Below are positions 15,577 through 23,517 of a stretch of 50,276 bases of DNA, piece after piece. Position 1 is the stretch's first letter, and each line of letters begins with the position of its first letter. Source of the stretch: Candidatus Zixiibacteriota bacterium (GTDB taxonomy: Bacteria > RBG-13-66-14 > B26-G2 > WVWN01); assembly GCA_011773985.1 (NCBI GenBank), contig WVWN01000014.1:294-50569 (forward strand). The letters are read 5' to 3'. Under the pieces are notes generated by a model, which made no database searches, was not told the origin of the DNA, and worked only from the letters and a program-made list of their open reading frames with translations. A program made the position numbers and the translations under genes.

Positions 15577-16071
15577 CTAAAGCCACCGGCCGAACACGGC
15601 CTGCGCGAACAGGCCGGCGAGCGGCGGCACGACGAGCGTAGACAAAAAGCGCGCGAGCGCGAGCTTGGGGCCGACGAGGCCCATCTCGAGCGGGAACCGC
15701 GCCACGGCCCACACGGACCAGGCCGTCACGAAGGCGACGACGGTCCCGATAGACGCGCCCGACTTATACAGCGACGCGACGATGGGAAACGAGACGAACG
15801 GCCCGCCGGGCGTAAGGCCGCCGGCCACGGTCCCGATGAGTATCCCCTTAAGGCCGGCCCCGGCGCCGAGCCACCTCGCGATAAACTCTTTGGGCACCAA
15901 AACCTGTACGAGGCCGGCGACGGCGAAGGCTAGCACCAACAGCGGCAGCGTGCTCAAGAACGTCTTGCCGCCGAAGGTCAACCCCCGCTGGAGGGAACCG
16001 CCGCCCCGCCACACGGCGACCGTTATGAGCGCGCCGAGGATTACGGCCATCGCGATGGTCGCGGCTTTCAT
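15577..16071 (-). CDS. Half-size permease of the ArsP/YraQ (PF03773) type
   Basis: 164 aa with about five hydrophobic segments. The central GGLTPGGPFVSFPIVASLYKSG block is characteristic of the permease family that includes ArsP and YraQ. At about half the usual length it resembles single-repeat members that work as dimers or beside a second half. No partner half or arsenic gene is nearby. Its ATG overlaps the stop of the ExbD-like gene by four bases, and the pair sits between gcvPA and gcvPB. Substrate unknown. Confidence 0.72.
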   Translation of the reverse strand: MKAATIAMAVILGALITVAVWRGGGSLQRGLTFGGKTFLSTLPLLVLAFAVAGLVQVLVPKEFIARWLGAGAGLKGILIGTVAGGLTPGGPFVSFPIVASLYKSGASIGTVVAFVTAWSVWAVARFPLEMGLVGPKLALARFLSTLVVPPLAGLFAQAVFGRWL

Positions 16072-16967
16072 CTCGGTTCCCGGCTAATCAAAATTAAATA
16101 AATATCCGTCAGGGCGATTTCCGGTCGGACCGAAGCTTCTATAATATGCATAAGTTCTTCGTATTTCACACGGCCGCCGCACGCGATTATCAAACGTTTT
16201 TGCTCAGGGTATCGCCTTTTGATTTGCTTAAGCTTATCTCTTAAGACGAAGTACCCGTAGTCGGCGATGTTACGCACGCCGACCGTCGCGCCGCCGTTAC
16301 TATCGGGTAGTAAAAAACAATCTTCCCCCACAAATAAAAAAAGGTTACGTTGCCCCGCGCCTCGAGGAAACCAAGGAATTTCAGGAATAGACTCGTATTC
16401 TACGGCGACCGTATCCCCCCTCTCGATTACGCGAGGCCCGACTCCCATAAAATTCCTGCAAATAGGAGCGTCGATATCAGGTACGTCCAAGGCGACTACT
16501 TCTAGTTCCCGGCTTTGGGGATTAATTGCCGTAAGGTTCCACCTTTTGTACTCGGCCCGGGCACACGTATACAAAACGCGTGCTAGCAATTCGAATTTAA
16601 CCTTCCTATCGGCCTGAATAATTATATCGCCGACGATACCTGAAACGCGGTTACGTTCGGGCTTTACTCTTAGCTCATCGGCGATCAACATTTGCTCCTT
16701 GTAAAGGCCGTCGACCACCAAATCCGGGTCACGGATAACCTCGTCGGCCTTCGCAACGCGCTTTCCCCGAATCTTAACCCACTTGTTACTTACGTGGATT
16801 ACAGGGCCAGAGGGCGGCCTCTCCCCCAACTTAGCCTCCGGTAACTTGGCGCCCGGGGCTATAAAATCGGGCCCGTACCATCCGGGTTCGACTTCCTCGC
16901 GGAACGTTAAGGCGATGGCCACCGCCAAGGCCGGCAAAATAATTCAAGCGATTATTATTCGTATCAT
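16068..16967 (-). CDS. ExbD/TolR-like protein with an in-frame TGA in the N-terminal membrane anchor
   Basis: About 299 codons from the ATG at 16967. Codon 8 is TGA (16944-16946), giving MIRIIIA-stop-IILPALAVAIALTF. The two sides together make one full membrane anchor, while the open frame downstream (first TTG 16937) leaves only 12 hydrophobic residues. Two ExbD-like motifs follow: IIQADRKVKFELLARVLYTC at about 110 and IIACGGRVKYEELMHIIEAS near the C-terminus, suggesting a duplicated periplasmic domain. Base composition is clearly more AT-rich than in neighbouring genes. Either the gene is truncated by a nonsense mutation, translation starts at the TTG, or the TGA is a sequence error or is read through. 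Energy-transducing biopolymer transport is only suggested. Confidence 0.55.
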
Positions 16968-16987
16968 ATTACCCACCGTATACTCCC

Positions 16988-18340
16988 TCATGCCAGCGCC
17001 AGCGCCTCGCACAACCGGTCGACGTCGGCCTTCGTCTTCTTCTCCGTGACGGCGACGAGGAGGCAGTCGTCGTACTCCGGGTAGAAGCGGCCGAGCGGCA
17101 GGCCCGGGTCGACGCCGTTTTGGAGGCAGGCTGCGCGAACGTCGTCCGCTCCCATCGGGCAGTGAAGGACGAATTCGTTGAATACCGGCTCCTCGAAGAC
17201 CATCTTATATCCCGCGAGCGCGGTAGTCTGGTATTGGGCGTAAGCGGCGTTCTGTACGTTCTGCCGGGCGAGGTTGACGAGGCCGGTGCGCCCCACGACC
17301 GACAGATATATCGTGAACGTCGTGGCGCAGAGCGCGTGGTTGGTGCAGATGTTGGACGTGGCCTTCTCGCGACGTATGTGCTGCTCACGCGTCTGCAGTG
17401 TTAAAACGTAGCCGGGCTTGCCCTCCGCATCTTTGGTCTTGCCGATAAGGCGCCCGGGCATCTGGCGCAGGAACTCGTGCCGCGTCGCGAAGAAGCCCAC
17501 GCCCGGGCCGCCGAAGGAAGGCGCCATCCCGAACGACTGGCCCTCCCCCACGACGACGTCCGCGCCGAACTTGCCGGGAGGCGTGAGGACCGCGAGCGCC
17601 ATCGGCTCCGCCACCGCGACGACGAGCAGCGCGCCCTCGCCGTGGGCGACGTCGGCTATCTCGGCGAGCCGCGTCTCGACGAGGCCGAAGAAGTTCGGGT
17701 ATTGCATTACGAAACACGCCGCGTCGCCGAGCGAGCCCGCGAGGCGGTTGAGGTCCACCGTGCCGCCCGGCTCGTAGGGCGCACAGCAAGGTAGCGTCGC
17801 CGCCTCGACGCCCGGAATGTTGGAGAGATACGTCTCGACGACGCGCCGGTACTCGGGGTGGAGGTTGGGGGCCATGAGTACGCGCGCGCGGTCCTTCCTG
17901 AGCCGCAGGCACATAAGCGCCGCCTCGGCCGCGGCCGTCGCGCCGTCGTACATCGACGCGTTCGCGACCTCCATCCCCGTAAGCGCGGCGACGTAGGACT
18001 GGAATTCAAAAATGACGGCCAGCGTTCCCTGGCTGACCTCGGGCTGGTAGGGCGTGTACGCGGAATAAAATTGGCTCTGGCCGGCGAGATGCTTTACCGC
18101 GGCCGGGATGAAGTGGTCGTAGCCGCCGGCGCCGAGGAACGAGAGGCCGTCGCTCCGGTTGGCCCGCGCCAGCTCCGCCAAATGGCGGGCGAGGGCGGGC
18201 TCGGCCAGCGCCTCGGGCAGCTCGAGCCTTTCCCGCCGTAGCTCCTCCGGCACGGGCGCGAACAGGTCCTCTACGGCGCCGATGCCGAGGCTCGCGAGCA
18301 TCTGAGCCTCGGTCTCACGGCCGTGGGGCACGTACGCCAT
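16988..18340 (-). CDS. gcvPA: Glycine dehydrogenase (decarboxylating) subunit 1
   Basis: 450 aa N-terminal half of the split glycine decarboxylase. The start MAYVPHGRETEAQML, the block FLGAGGYDHFIPAAV and AYTPYQPEVSQGTLAVIFEF are highly conserved in GcvPA. The ATG at 18340 follows GGAGGAAAAAG, a good ribosome-binding site. It lies downstream of a terminator hairpin after gcvH, so it is probably transcribed separately or by read-through from the gcvT-gcvH unit. It works as a heterodimer with subunit 2, whose gene is about 1.4 kb further on after two unrelated genes. Confidence 0.95.
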   Translation of the reverse strand: MAYVPHGRETEAQMLASLGIGAVEDLFAPVPEELRRERLELPEALAEPALARHLAELARANRSDGLSFLGAGGYDHFIPAAVKHLAGQSQFYSAYTPYQPEVSQGTLAVIFEFQSYVAALTGMEVANASMYDGATAAAEAALMCLRLRKDRARVLMAPNLHPEYRRVVETYLSNIPGVEAATLPCCAPYEPGGTVDLNRLAGSLGDAACFVMQYPNFFGLVETRLAEIADVAHGEGALLVVAVAEPMALAVLTPPGKFGADVVVGEGQSFGMAPSFGGPGVGFFATRHEFLRQMPGRLIGKTKDAEGKPGYVLTLQTREQHIRREKATSNICTNHALCATTFTIYLSVVGRTGLVNLARQNVQNAAYAQYQTTALAGYKMVFEEPVFNEFVLHCPMGADDVRAACLQNGVDPGLPLGRFYPEYDDCLLVAVTEKKTKADVDRLCEALALA

Positions 18341-18382
18341 CTTTTTCCTCCAACGTGGGCGAGGCCGATTTCTGCATTAAAC

Positions 18383-18405
18383 AAAAAGAGGGGCCGCGCC
18401 CCCTC
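18383..18405 (-). terminator. Rho-independent terminator after gcvH
   Basis: Minus-strand stem GAGGGG/CCCCTC around a short GC loop, followed by a TTTTTG run. It ends the aminotransferase-gcvT-gcvH unit 56 bases after the gcvH stop and lies 43 bases before gcvPA. Confidence 0.75.
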
Positions 18406-18460
18406 GCCGGCGAGGAAGCGCGGCCACCCTCGGCCGACGGGCGCGGCGCGCGTCGCGGCC

Positions 18461-18838
18461 TCAGGCCCCAATGAATTCCTTGTACTCGGCCGCGGTCTTG
18501 AGGTTCTCTAACTCCGACGGGTCTTTTAGCTCGACCTTGACGAGCCAACCTTCGCCGTAGCAATCCCGGTTCACCAACGCCGGGTCGCCGGTCGCGGCGT
18601 CGTTCACGCCCACGACCTCCCCGGAGAGAGGCGCGTAAAGGTCGGACGCCGCCTTCACCGACTCGACGACGCCGAACTCGCCGCCGGCCGTCACCTCCGT
18701 ACCGGCGGCCGGCAGTTCCAAATAAACGATATCGCCCAACTCGGACTGGGCGTGGTCGGTAAGGCCCACGACGGCGACGTTGTCCCCCACGCGTACCCAT
18801 TCGTGCGTCTCCGTGTAACGCAGTTCCTCCGGATACAC
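18461..18838 (-). CDS. gcvH: Glycine cleavage system H protein
   Basis: 125 aa lipoyl carrier protein. The lipoylation site is Lys62 in GVVESVKAASDLYAP. THEWVRVGDNVAVVGLTDHAQ is the usual N-terminal strand set, and the length is typical. It carries the aminomethyl intermediate between the P-protein and GcvT. The order aminotransferase-gcvT-gcvH on one transcript ends in a terminator just downstream. Confidence 0.96.
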   Translation of the reverse strand: MYPEELRYTETHEWVRVGDNVAVVGLTDHAQSELGDIVYLELPAAGTEVTAGGEFGVVESVKAASDLYAPLSGEVVGVNDAATGDPALVNRDCYGEGWLVKVELKDPSELENLKTAAEYKEFIGA

Positions 18839-18864
18839 CCACGGCTCCTTTCTCGGACGGCCCG

Positions 18865-19968
18865 TTACTTTCCGGCTAAAAGTTTTAAAAAGGGCGTCTC
18901 GACGACGCGCGCCAACCGCGGCTTCTTTCGGATGTCGACCAGTATCTCGGTGCCGACTTCGTCGTACGGCAAGTCGAGGTATCCCAAGCCTATATTCTCG
19001 CGGAGGCTGGGAGAGTAAGACCCCGACGTGACGCGCCCTATGCCCTTTTCGTCGACGTTTATGACGTCGTAACCGTGACGGGGAATACCCGAATCCACCA
19101 TAACGAAGCCGGCGAGCTTACGCTTAAGCCCCTCTTTCTTCTGCTTCTGCAAAGGGCCTTTGCCGATGAAATCGCCCTTATCCAATTTGACGGTCCAGGC
19201 GATGCCCGCCTCCAGCGGCGTCGTCCCCTCGTCTATGTCGCTTCCGTAAAGGCAATACTTCATCTCCAGGCGGAGGGTATCGCGCGCGCCCAGGCCTACG
19301 GGTACGCCGCCGATGCCGGTCGTCAGGTCGTAGAGGACGTCCCACACTTCGGCCGCCCGCGCCGCGTCCACGTAAACCTCGAAGCCGTCTTCGCCGGTGT
19401 AACCGGTGCGCGAAACGCGAACCGGGACGCGGTCCACTATCGCCGGTATGAACTCGTAGTAATGGACCTCGCCCAAGTCCTCGCTCAACGCCTCGCTCAC
19501 GATGAGCTCCGACTGCGGCCCTTGTACCGCGACGAGCGCGGTCTCGAGGGACCTGTCATCCACGGCTAAGCCGCGCGGTAAGTGCCCCGCGACCCACTCG
19601 AAATCTTTTTCGATATTCGTGGCGTTCACGACGAGCATGTATTCCTCGTCGGCGTCGCGGTAGGCCAAGATGTCGTCTACGATGCCGCCCTCGGGCGTGC
19701 ATATCGGCGTGTACAGCGCCTTGCCGATTTTCAGCTTCTCGACGTCGTTGGTGACGACGTTGTTCAACGCCGCGGGCGCGCCTTTGCCGGAGACGTAGAT
19801 TTCGCCCATGTGGCTGAGGTCGAAAATGCCCGCGTTCTCGCGCACCGTGAGGTGTTCGTCGATGATGCCCGTATATTGCACCGGCATGACGAAGCCGGCA
19901 AACTCGACCATCTTCGCGCCAAGGGAGACGTGCTTCTCGTAAAGGGGGGTCTTGATCGCTTTCGCCAT
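18865..19968 (-). CDS. gcvT: Glycine cleavage system aminomethyltransferase (T protein)
   Basis: 367 aa, normal length. It transfers the methylene group from GcvH to tetrahydrofolate and releases ammonia. Conserved blocks include MVEFAGFVMPVQYTGIIDEH near the N-terminus, FDLSHMGEI, SRTGYTGEDGFEVYV and LGARDTLRLEMKYCLYG. The gene lies 12 bases downstream of the aminotransferase gene and 26 bases upstream of gcvH. No anomalies seen. Confidence 0.96.
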   Translation of the reverse strand: MAKAIKTPLYEKHVSLGAKMVEFAGFVMPVQYTGIIDEHLTVRENAGIFDLSHMGEIYVSGKGAPAALNNVVTNDVEKLKIGKALYTPICTPEGGIVDDILAYRDADEEYMLVVNATNIEKDFEWVAGHLPRGLAVDDRSLETALVAVQGPQSELIVSEALSEDLGEVHYYEFIPAIVDRVPVRVSRTGYTGEDGFEVYVDAARAAEVWDVLYDLTTGIGGVPVGLGARDTLRLEMKYCLYGSDIDEGTTPLEAGIAWTVKLDKGDFIGKGPLQKQKKEGLKRKLAGFVMVDSGIPRHGYDVINVDEKGIGRVTSGSYSPSLRENIGLGYLDLPYDEVGTEILVDIRKKPRLARVVETPFLKLLAGK

Positions 19969-19980
19969 AAAAATGAGCCT

Positions 19981-21144
19981 CTAGATCGACTTCAGCGCCT
20001 CGGCCATGCGGCCTGTGGCTTTTTCTATGTTTTCGACGGAGTTGGCGTACGAGAACCTTATATAGCCTTTACCGTACTCGCCGAAAGACGTGCCCGCGAG
20101 GCACGCCACGCCCGCCTCGTCGAGGAAGTAGTCGGCCAGCCACTTCTCATCCTTCCCCGTTCCCGTGACGTTCGGGAAGACGTAGAACGCACCCTTGGGC
20201 TTTTTGCAGGATATACCCGCCAGCGAGTTTAGGCCGTCGACGATGACGTCGCGGCGCTCGCGGAACGCCTCCACCATCTTCTTGGATTCGTCCTGCGGCC
20301 CGGTCAAGCCCTCGATCCCCGCTATTTGGGAGAAGGAACACGTGCAGGAGTTCGAATTGGTCATCAGCCGCGTTACGTGCGGCGCCAGGTCCGCGGGCAT
20401 CGCGCCCCAACCCATACGCCAGCCCGTCATCGCGTACGTCTTCGAATAGCCGTCGATGAGGACCGTCCGCTCCTTCATCCCCGGGAAACTCGCGACGGAA
20501 TGATGTTCCCCCTCGTAAATTATGCGGTTGTATACCTCGTCCGTTAAGACTATGAGGTCGTTCTTCAGGGCGAGCTCCGCGACCGCGGCCAAGTCCTCTT
20601 TCGTGAGGACGCCGCCCGTGGGGTTTGCGGGCGAGTTGACGATTACGAGCCGCGTCTTCTTCGTCACGAGGGAGGCGAGCTCGCCCACGTCGAGGCGGAA
20701 GTCGAGCTCCTCGCGAAGCCGTATCGGGACCGCCTTGGCGCCTATATAATCGACCATCGACTCGTAAATGGGAAAGCCCGGGTTGGGATAAATTACCTCG
20801 TCGCCCTCTTCGACGCAGGCCAAGATAGTAAAGAACATTATCGGCTTGGCGCCCGGCACCACGACGATCTCCTCCGGGGAATAATCGAGATCCCAATATT
20901 CCTTCATATACTTGGAGATAGTCTCGCGGTGCTCGGGGAGGCCGGCGCTGGGGCCGTAGTGGGTCCAACCCTGGTCGAGCGCTTTCTTCGCCGCCTCTCT
21001 GATGTTTACGGGCGTATCGAAATCGGGCTCGCCGATCTCGAGGTGCACGATATCGCGCCCCTCGCGCTCGAGCTGTTTGGCCTTGGCCAAAACCTCGAAA
21101 GCCGTCTCGGTACCGAGTCGGCTCATTCGCTTCGCGATGTACAT
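19981..21144 (-). CDS. Class I/II PLP-dependent aminotransferase
   Basis: 387 aa fold-type I aminotransferase of the aspartate/alanine/aromatic group. The Schiff-base Lys235 lies in DGYSKTYAMTGWRMGW. NPANPTG-type SPANPTGG at 171-178, TDEVYNRIIYEG and the C-terminal RFSYANS bind PLP and substrate carboxylate. The ATG at 21144 follows GGAGAG and is preferred to the Met at codon 7. Being first in the gcvT-gcvH transcript suggests a role in supplying or removing glycine, serine or alanine, but specificity cannot be read. A promoter lies about 70-100 bases upstream. Confidence 0.88.
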   Translation of the reverse strand: MYIAKRMSRLGTETAFEVLAKAKQLEREGRDIVHLEIGEPDFDTPVNIREAAKKALDQGWTHYGPSAGLPEHRETISKYMKEYWDLDYSPEEIVVVPGAKPIMFFTILACVEEGDEVIYPNPGFPIYESMVDYIGAKAVPIRLREELDFRLDVGELASLVTKKTRLVIVNSPANPTGGVLTKEDLAAVAELALKNDLIVLTDEVYNRIIYEGEHHSVASFPGMKERTVLIDGYSKTYAMTGWRMGWGAMPADLAPHVTRLMTNSNSCTCSFSQIAGIEGLTGPQDESKKMVEAFRERRDVIVDGLNSLAGISCKKPKGAFYVFPNVTGTGKDEKWLADYFLDEAGVACLAGTSFGEYGKGYIRFSYANSVENIEKATGRMAEALKSI

Positions 21145-21214
21145 AACGCTCTCCTACGCGTGAAAGAACTGCCGTCGAAACGGGCTCGGTTAAAACGTTT
21201 TGCGTTTATTTTTG

Positions 21215-21243
21215 AAACTATCACAGCGTTCTCGGAAAGTCAA
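21215..21243 (-). promoter_or_regulatory. Promoter of the aminotransferase-gcvT-gcvH unit
   Basis: Minus-strand TTGACT (21243-21238), 17-base spacer, TAGTTT (21220-21215). It leaves a leader of about 60 bases before the ATG at 21144. No glycine-riboswitch architecture was apparent in that short leader. Confidence 0.55.
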
Positions 21244-21321
21244 TATTGATTTTGGAAAGGGCCCGAGTAGTGCCCAACCTTGGCGGACACCCCGCGGCCC
21301 GAGCGGTTTGCGACGCCTAGT

Positions 21322-21972
21322 TTACGACAGAAAAGGGTTGTGCGCCTTCTCCTCGCGGACCGTGGTCGGCGGGCCGTGGCCGGGGAAGACCTCGGTCGCG
21401 CCCGGCAACGTCAAGAGCTTGGCCTTGATGGAGGATATGAGGACCTGCTCGTCGCCGCCGCACAGGTCCGCCCGGCCTATGGAGCCCGCGAAGAGCGCGT
21501 CGCCGCAGAAGACGACGCCGTCGCCCACGAGCGAGATGCCGCCCGCGGTATGGCCGGGGGTCTCGACGACGCGAAGGCCCGCGCCGGGTATTTCGTCGCC
21601 CTCGCGCACGAGGACGTCCGCCGGCGGGGACGCGGCGTAATGGACCTGGAAGAGCGCGACGTTCTCCGGGCCGATGACGAGCGCGTCCTGGCGGTGCAGG
21701 GCCTCGCCCTTCGGCCCGAGATAGGGTGCGTCCTTCTCGCCGATAAAAATGGGGACGTCGACTAGCGCCTTAAGGGCCGCGTTGGCGCCTATGTGGTCGA
21801 GGTGGCCGTGGGTATTGACGATGGCCACCGGCTCGAGCTCGAGGGCCCACACGTGCGCCGCTATCTCGTCGGCGTCGGCGGCGGGGTCGATTACGGCCGC
21901 GCGTTTGCCGTCGGCGGAGTAGATATAACAATTGGTCACGACGGGCCCAAGCTGAAGCGTCTCGATTAACAC
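21322..21972 (-). CDS. MBL-fold metallo-hydrolase (glyoxalase II-like)
   Basis: 216 aa metallo-beta-lactamase fold protein. The metal motif THGHLDHIG (HxHxDH), the later PGHTAGG His and the final PGHGP His are all present. The size and PGHTAGGISL sequence match the small hydroxyacylglutathione-hydrolase-like family found throughout anaerobes; the substrate is unknown. The start is GTG at 21972. A TTGACA-17-TAATAT promoter ends six bases before this codon, so the mRNA is probably leaderless. Confidence 0.85.
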   Translation of the reverse strand: MLIETLQLGPVVTNCYIYSADGKRAAVIDPAADADEIAAHVWALELEPVAIVNTHGHLDHIGANAALKALVDVPIFIGEKDAPYLGPKGEALHRQDALVIGPENVALFQVHYAASPPADVLVREGDEIPGAGLRVVETPGHTAGGISLVGDGVVFCGDALFAGSIGRADLCGGDEQVLISSIKAKLLTLPGATEVFPGHGPPTTVREEKAHNPFLS

Positions 21973-21978
21973 GGCCGG

Positions 21979-22007
21979 ATATTAATACCGTTGGCCGTGC
22001 TTGTCAA
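21979..22007 (-). promoter_or_regulatory. Consensus promoter placing the MBL hydrolase on a leaderless mRNA
   Basis: Minus-strand TTGACA (22007-22002), exact 17-base spacer, TAATAT (21984-21979), then six bases before the GTG start codon at 21972. Transcription should begin at or within a base or two of the start codon, leaving no room for a ribosome-binding site. Confidence 0.75.
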
Positions 22008-22073
22008 GTTAGGCGACGTCGTCTGGGTCGCGAGCGTACCGTCCTGATAGCTGGCCGAAACGAATAGAGGAAA

Positions 22074-22097
22074 GGCGCGCCGAGAGCGCGCCTTTTT
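22074..22097. terminator. GGCGCGC hairpin terminator between MBL and O-methyltransferase genes
   Basis: Perfect seven-base stem GGCGCGC/GCGCGCC with CGAGA loop. TTTTT follows on the plus side; on the minus side, downstream of the O-methyltransferase gene, only TTTCC follows. It most likely ends the minus-strand methyltransferase transcript, possibly in both directions. Confidence 0.6.
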
Positions 22098-22153
22098 GAT
22101 CGTTTTTAAATAAAATCAACTAAGCCCCAAGCGACCGAAGGTCCCGCGCCATA

Positions 22154-22759
22154 CTAAGTCCTGCCCTTGACCGCCCAAGCCAGGCCGTTCCCGACCTCGA
22201 GGACCGTCGTCGCCGCGTCGCCCCGGGCGCGGAGCCACGCGAGGAACGGCGCCGTCGCCTCGGCGTGCGATACGACGTTGTCCGCGACGAGCGAAGCGCC
22301 GGCGGCGAGCTTGGGCCAGAGGAGCTCGCCGTAGTCGACGTACTCCGCCTTCTCCGCGTCGACGAAGGCCAGGTCGAAGGGCCCCACAAGCTGCGGGAGC
22401 GTCTCGCGCGCGTCGCCCGGGCGTATCTCCACGAGGTCGCTGACGCCCGCCAGCTCGAGGTGCCCGCGCGCCACCTCCGCCATTCCCGCCTCGAGCTCGA
22501 GCGTTACGACGACGCCGCCCGTCGCCACGCACGCCCTCGCAAGCCACAACGTCGAATAGCCGGCGCTCGTACCCACCTCGACTATCCTCCGGGCGCCGCT
22601 CGCGAGGGCCAATAGGTAAAGAAACTCCGCGGCCTTGGGATGAAGGGCGCGGTAGCGCCTGGCGGGCGGAAGGCCCGCGGCGCGCTGGCGCTCGTTCTCG
22701 AGGCGCACCGCCTCCTCGACGGCCCGCCACGCGTCGACGTCGAATTCGCCCATACCCAC
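22154..22759 (-). CDS. O-methyltransferase (catechol OMT-like, SAM-dependent)
   Basis: 201 aa class I SAM methyltransferase of the caffeoyl-CoA/catechol O-methyltransferase group. SAM motif EVGTSAGYSTLWLARA lies at about 61-76, followed by the acidic strand-2 residue in VVTLELEAGM and the AFVDAEKAEYVDY metal/substrate region. The N-terminal Arg/Lys-rich helix is typical. It lies three bases downstream of a second methyltransferase gene and is coexpressed with it. Substrate unknown. Confidence 0.82.
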   Translation of the reverse strand: MGMGEFDVDAWRAVEEAVRLENERQRAAGLPPARRYRALHPKAAEFLYLLALASGARRIVEVGTSAGYSTLWLARACVATGGVVVTLELEAGMAEVARGHLELAGVSDLVEIRPGDARETLPQLVGPFDLAFVDAEKAEYVDYGELLWPKLAAGASLVADNVVSHAEATAPFLAWLRARGDAATTVLEVGNGLAWAVKGRT

Positions 22760-22762
22760 TCC

Positions 22763-23413
22763 TTAACCCTTCGTACCCCGCAGCGCGAAATGCGGATGCG
22801 GGTACCCCCGGCCCAGGTCGAAGGTCTCGACGGCCAGGCCCGCGCCCTCCATAACCTCTCGATAATCGCTCCCGGGCCGCAAATGAACGCCGCTACCTTC
22901 GGTCAGGCCCACGACCTTTACCGCGAGCCACTCCTGAAACGCGCACCACCGCCTCTTCCAAACCGGACGGTCCGTCATCTCCTTTATTATAAGGCATCCG
23001 CCCGGGCGGAGGCGCCCGGCGACGAGCCGCACCAGCTCGTCCTGACGGCCGGGCGTCATGAGGTACAACATATCCACTATCGCGACCGCGCCGAACGGGC
23101 CGTGGCCCTCTACGTACGCGAACGCGTCGTCGAGGACGAAGCGTATCCCCGGACGGCCTCGAGCCGTCTTCTCCGCCGCCCTCACCTTCCTCTCGTCGGC
23201 GTCGACGCCCACGACGTCGAGCTCGGGGCGCCGCGCCTTCAAGACGCTCGCGAAGACGCCCGCGGAACAACCCAGCTCGACCACGCTTTTTACGTCTCGC
23301 GGTACGAGCGCGGCGACTCTCTCGAGCGGCGTCGTGGCGTAACGTATCCGCGCGTAAAGACGCTCGGCCAAGGACGAGCGGGCGAAGAAAGAACTTATGT
23401 CGGCGAACGGCAT
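22763..23413 (-). CDS. Class I SAM-dependent methyltransferase
   Basis: 216 aa. SAM motif I is VELGCSAGVFASVLK at about 46-60, followed by VVGVDADERKV (motif II) and GAVAIVDMLYLM (motif III region). The N-terminal LYARIRYATTPLERVAALVP resembles methyltransferases near glycan or lipid biosynthesis genes. It pairs with the O-methyltransferase downstream (three-base gap) and follows the glycosyltransferases and selenoprotein region. Substrate unknown. Confidence 0.78.
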   Translation of the reverse strand: MPFADISSFFARSSLAERLYARIRYATTPLERVAALVPRDVKSVVELGCSAGVFASVLKARRPELDVVGVDADERKVRAAEKTARGRPGIRFVLDDAFAYVEGHGPFGAVAIVDMLYLMTPGRQDELVRLVAGRLRPGGCLIIKEMTDRPVWKRRWCAFQEWLAVKVVGLTEGSGVHLRPGSDYREVMEGAGLAVETFDLGRGYPHPHFALRGTKG

Positions 23414-23475
23414 TTCCGGCGAGGGCGCTTAGCCGACCTCCCCGATAACATAACGGACCGCCGTCGTCAACAAAT

Positions 23476-23499
23476 AAAAAAGGGCCGGCGAGCCGGCCC
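23476..23499 (-). terminator. Rho-independent terminator after the selenoprotein gene
   Basis: Minus-strand GGGCCGGC-TC-GCCGGCCC followed by TTTTTTA, 19 bases after the stop codon of the redoxin gene. Strong stem and U-tract. Confidence 0.85.
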
Positions 23500-23517
23500 G
23501 TTAACTTATCTCGAGCG

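Noticed and set aside
16944-16946. Selenocysteine at the TGA of the ExbD-like gene
   Set aside because: The residue would sit inside a membrane anchor, not a redox site, and the downstream sequence gives only weak alternative hairpins without a typical loop.
21145-21214. Glycine riboswitch before the aminotransferase-gcvT-gcvH unit
   Set aside because: The leader is only about 60 bases and lacks the conserved GG-rich core pairs of either aptamer.
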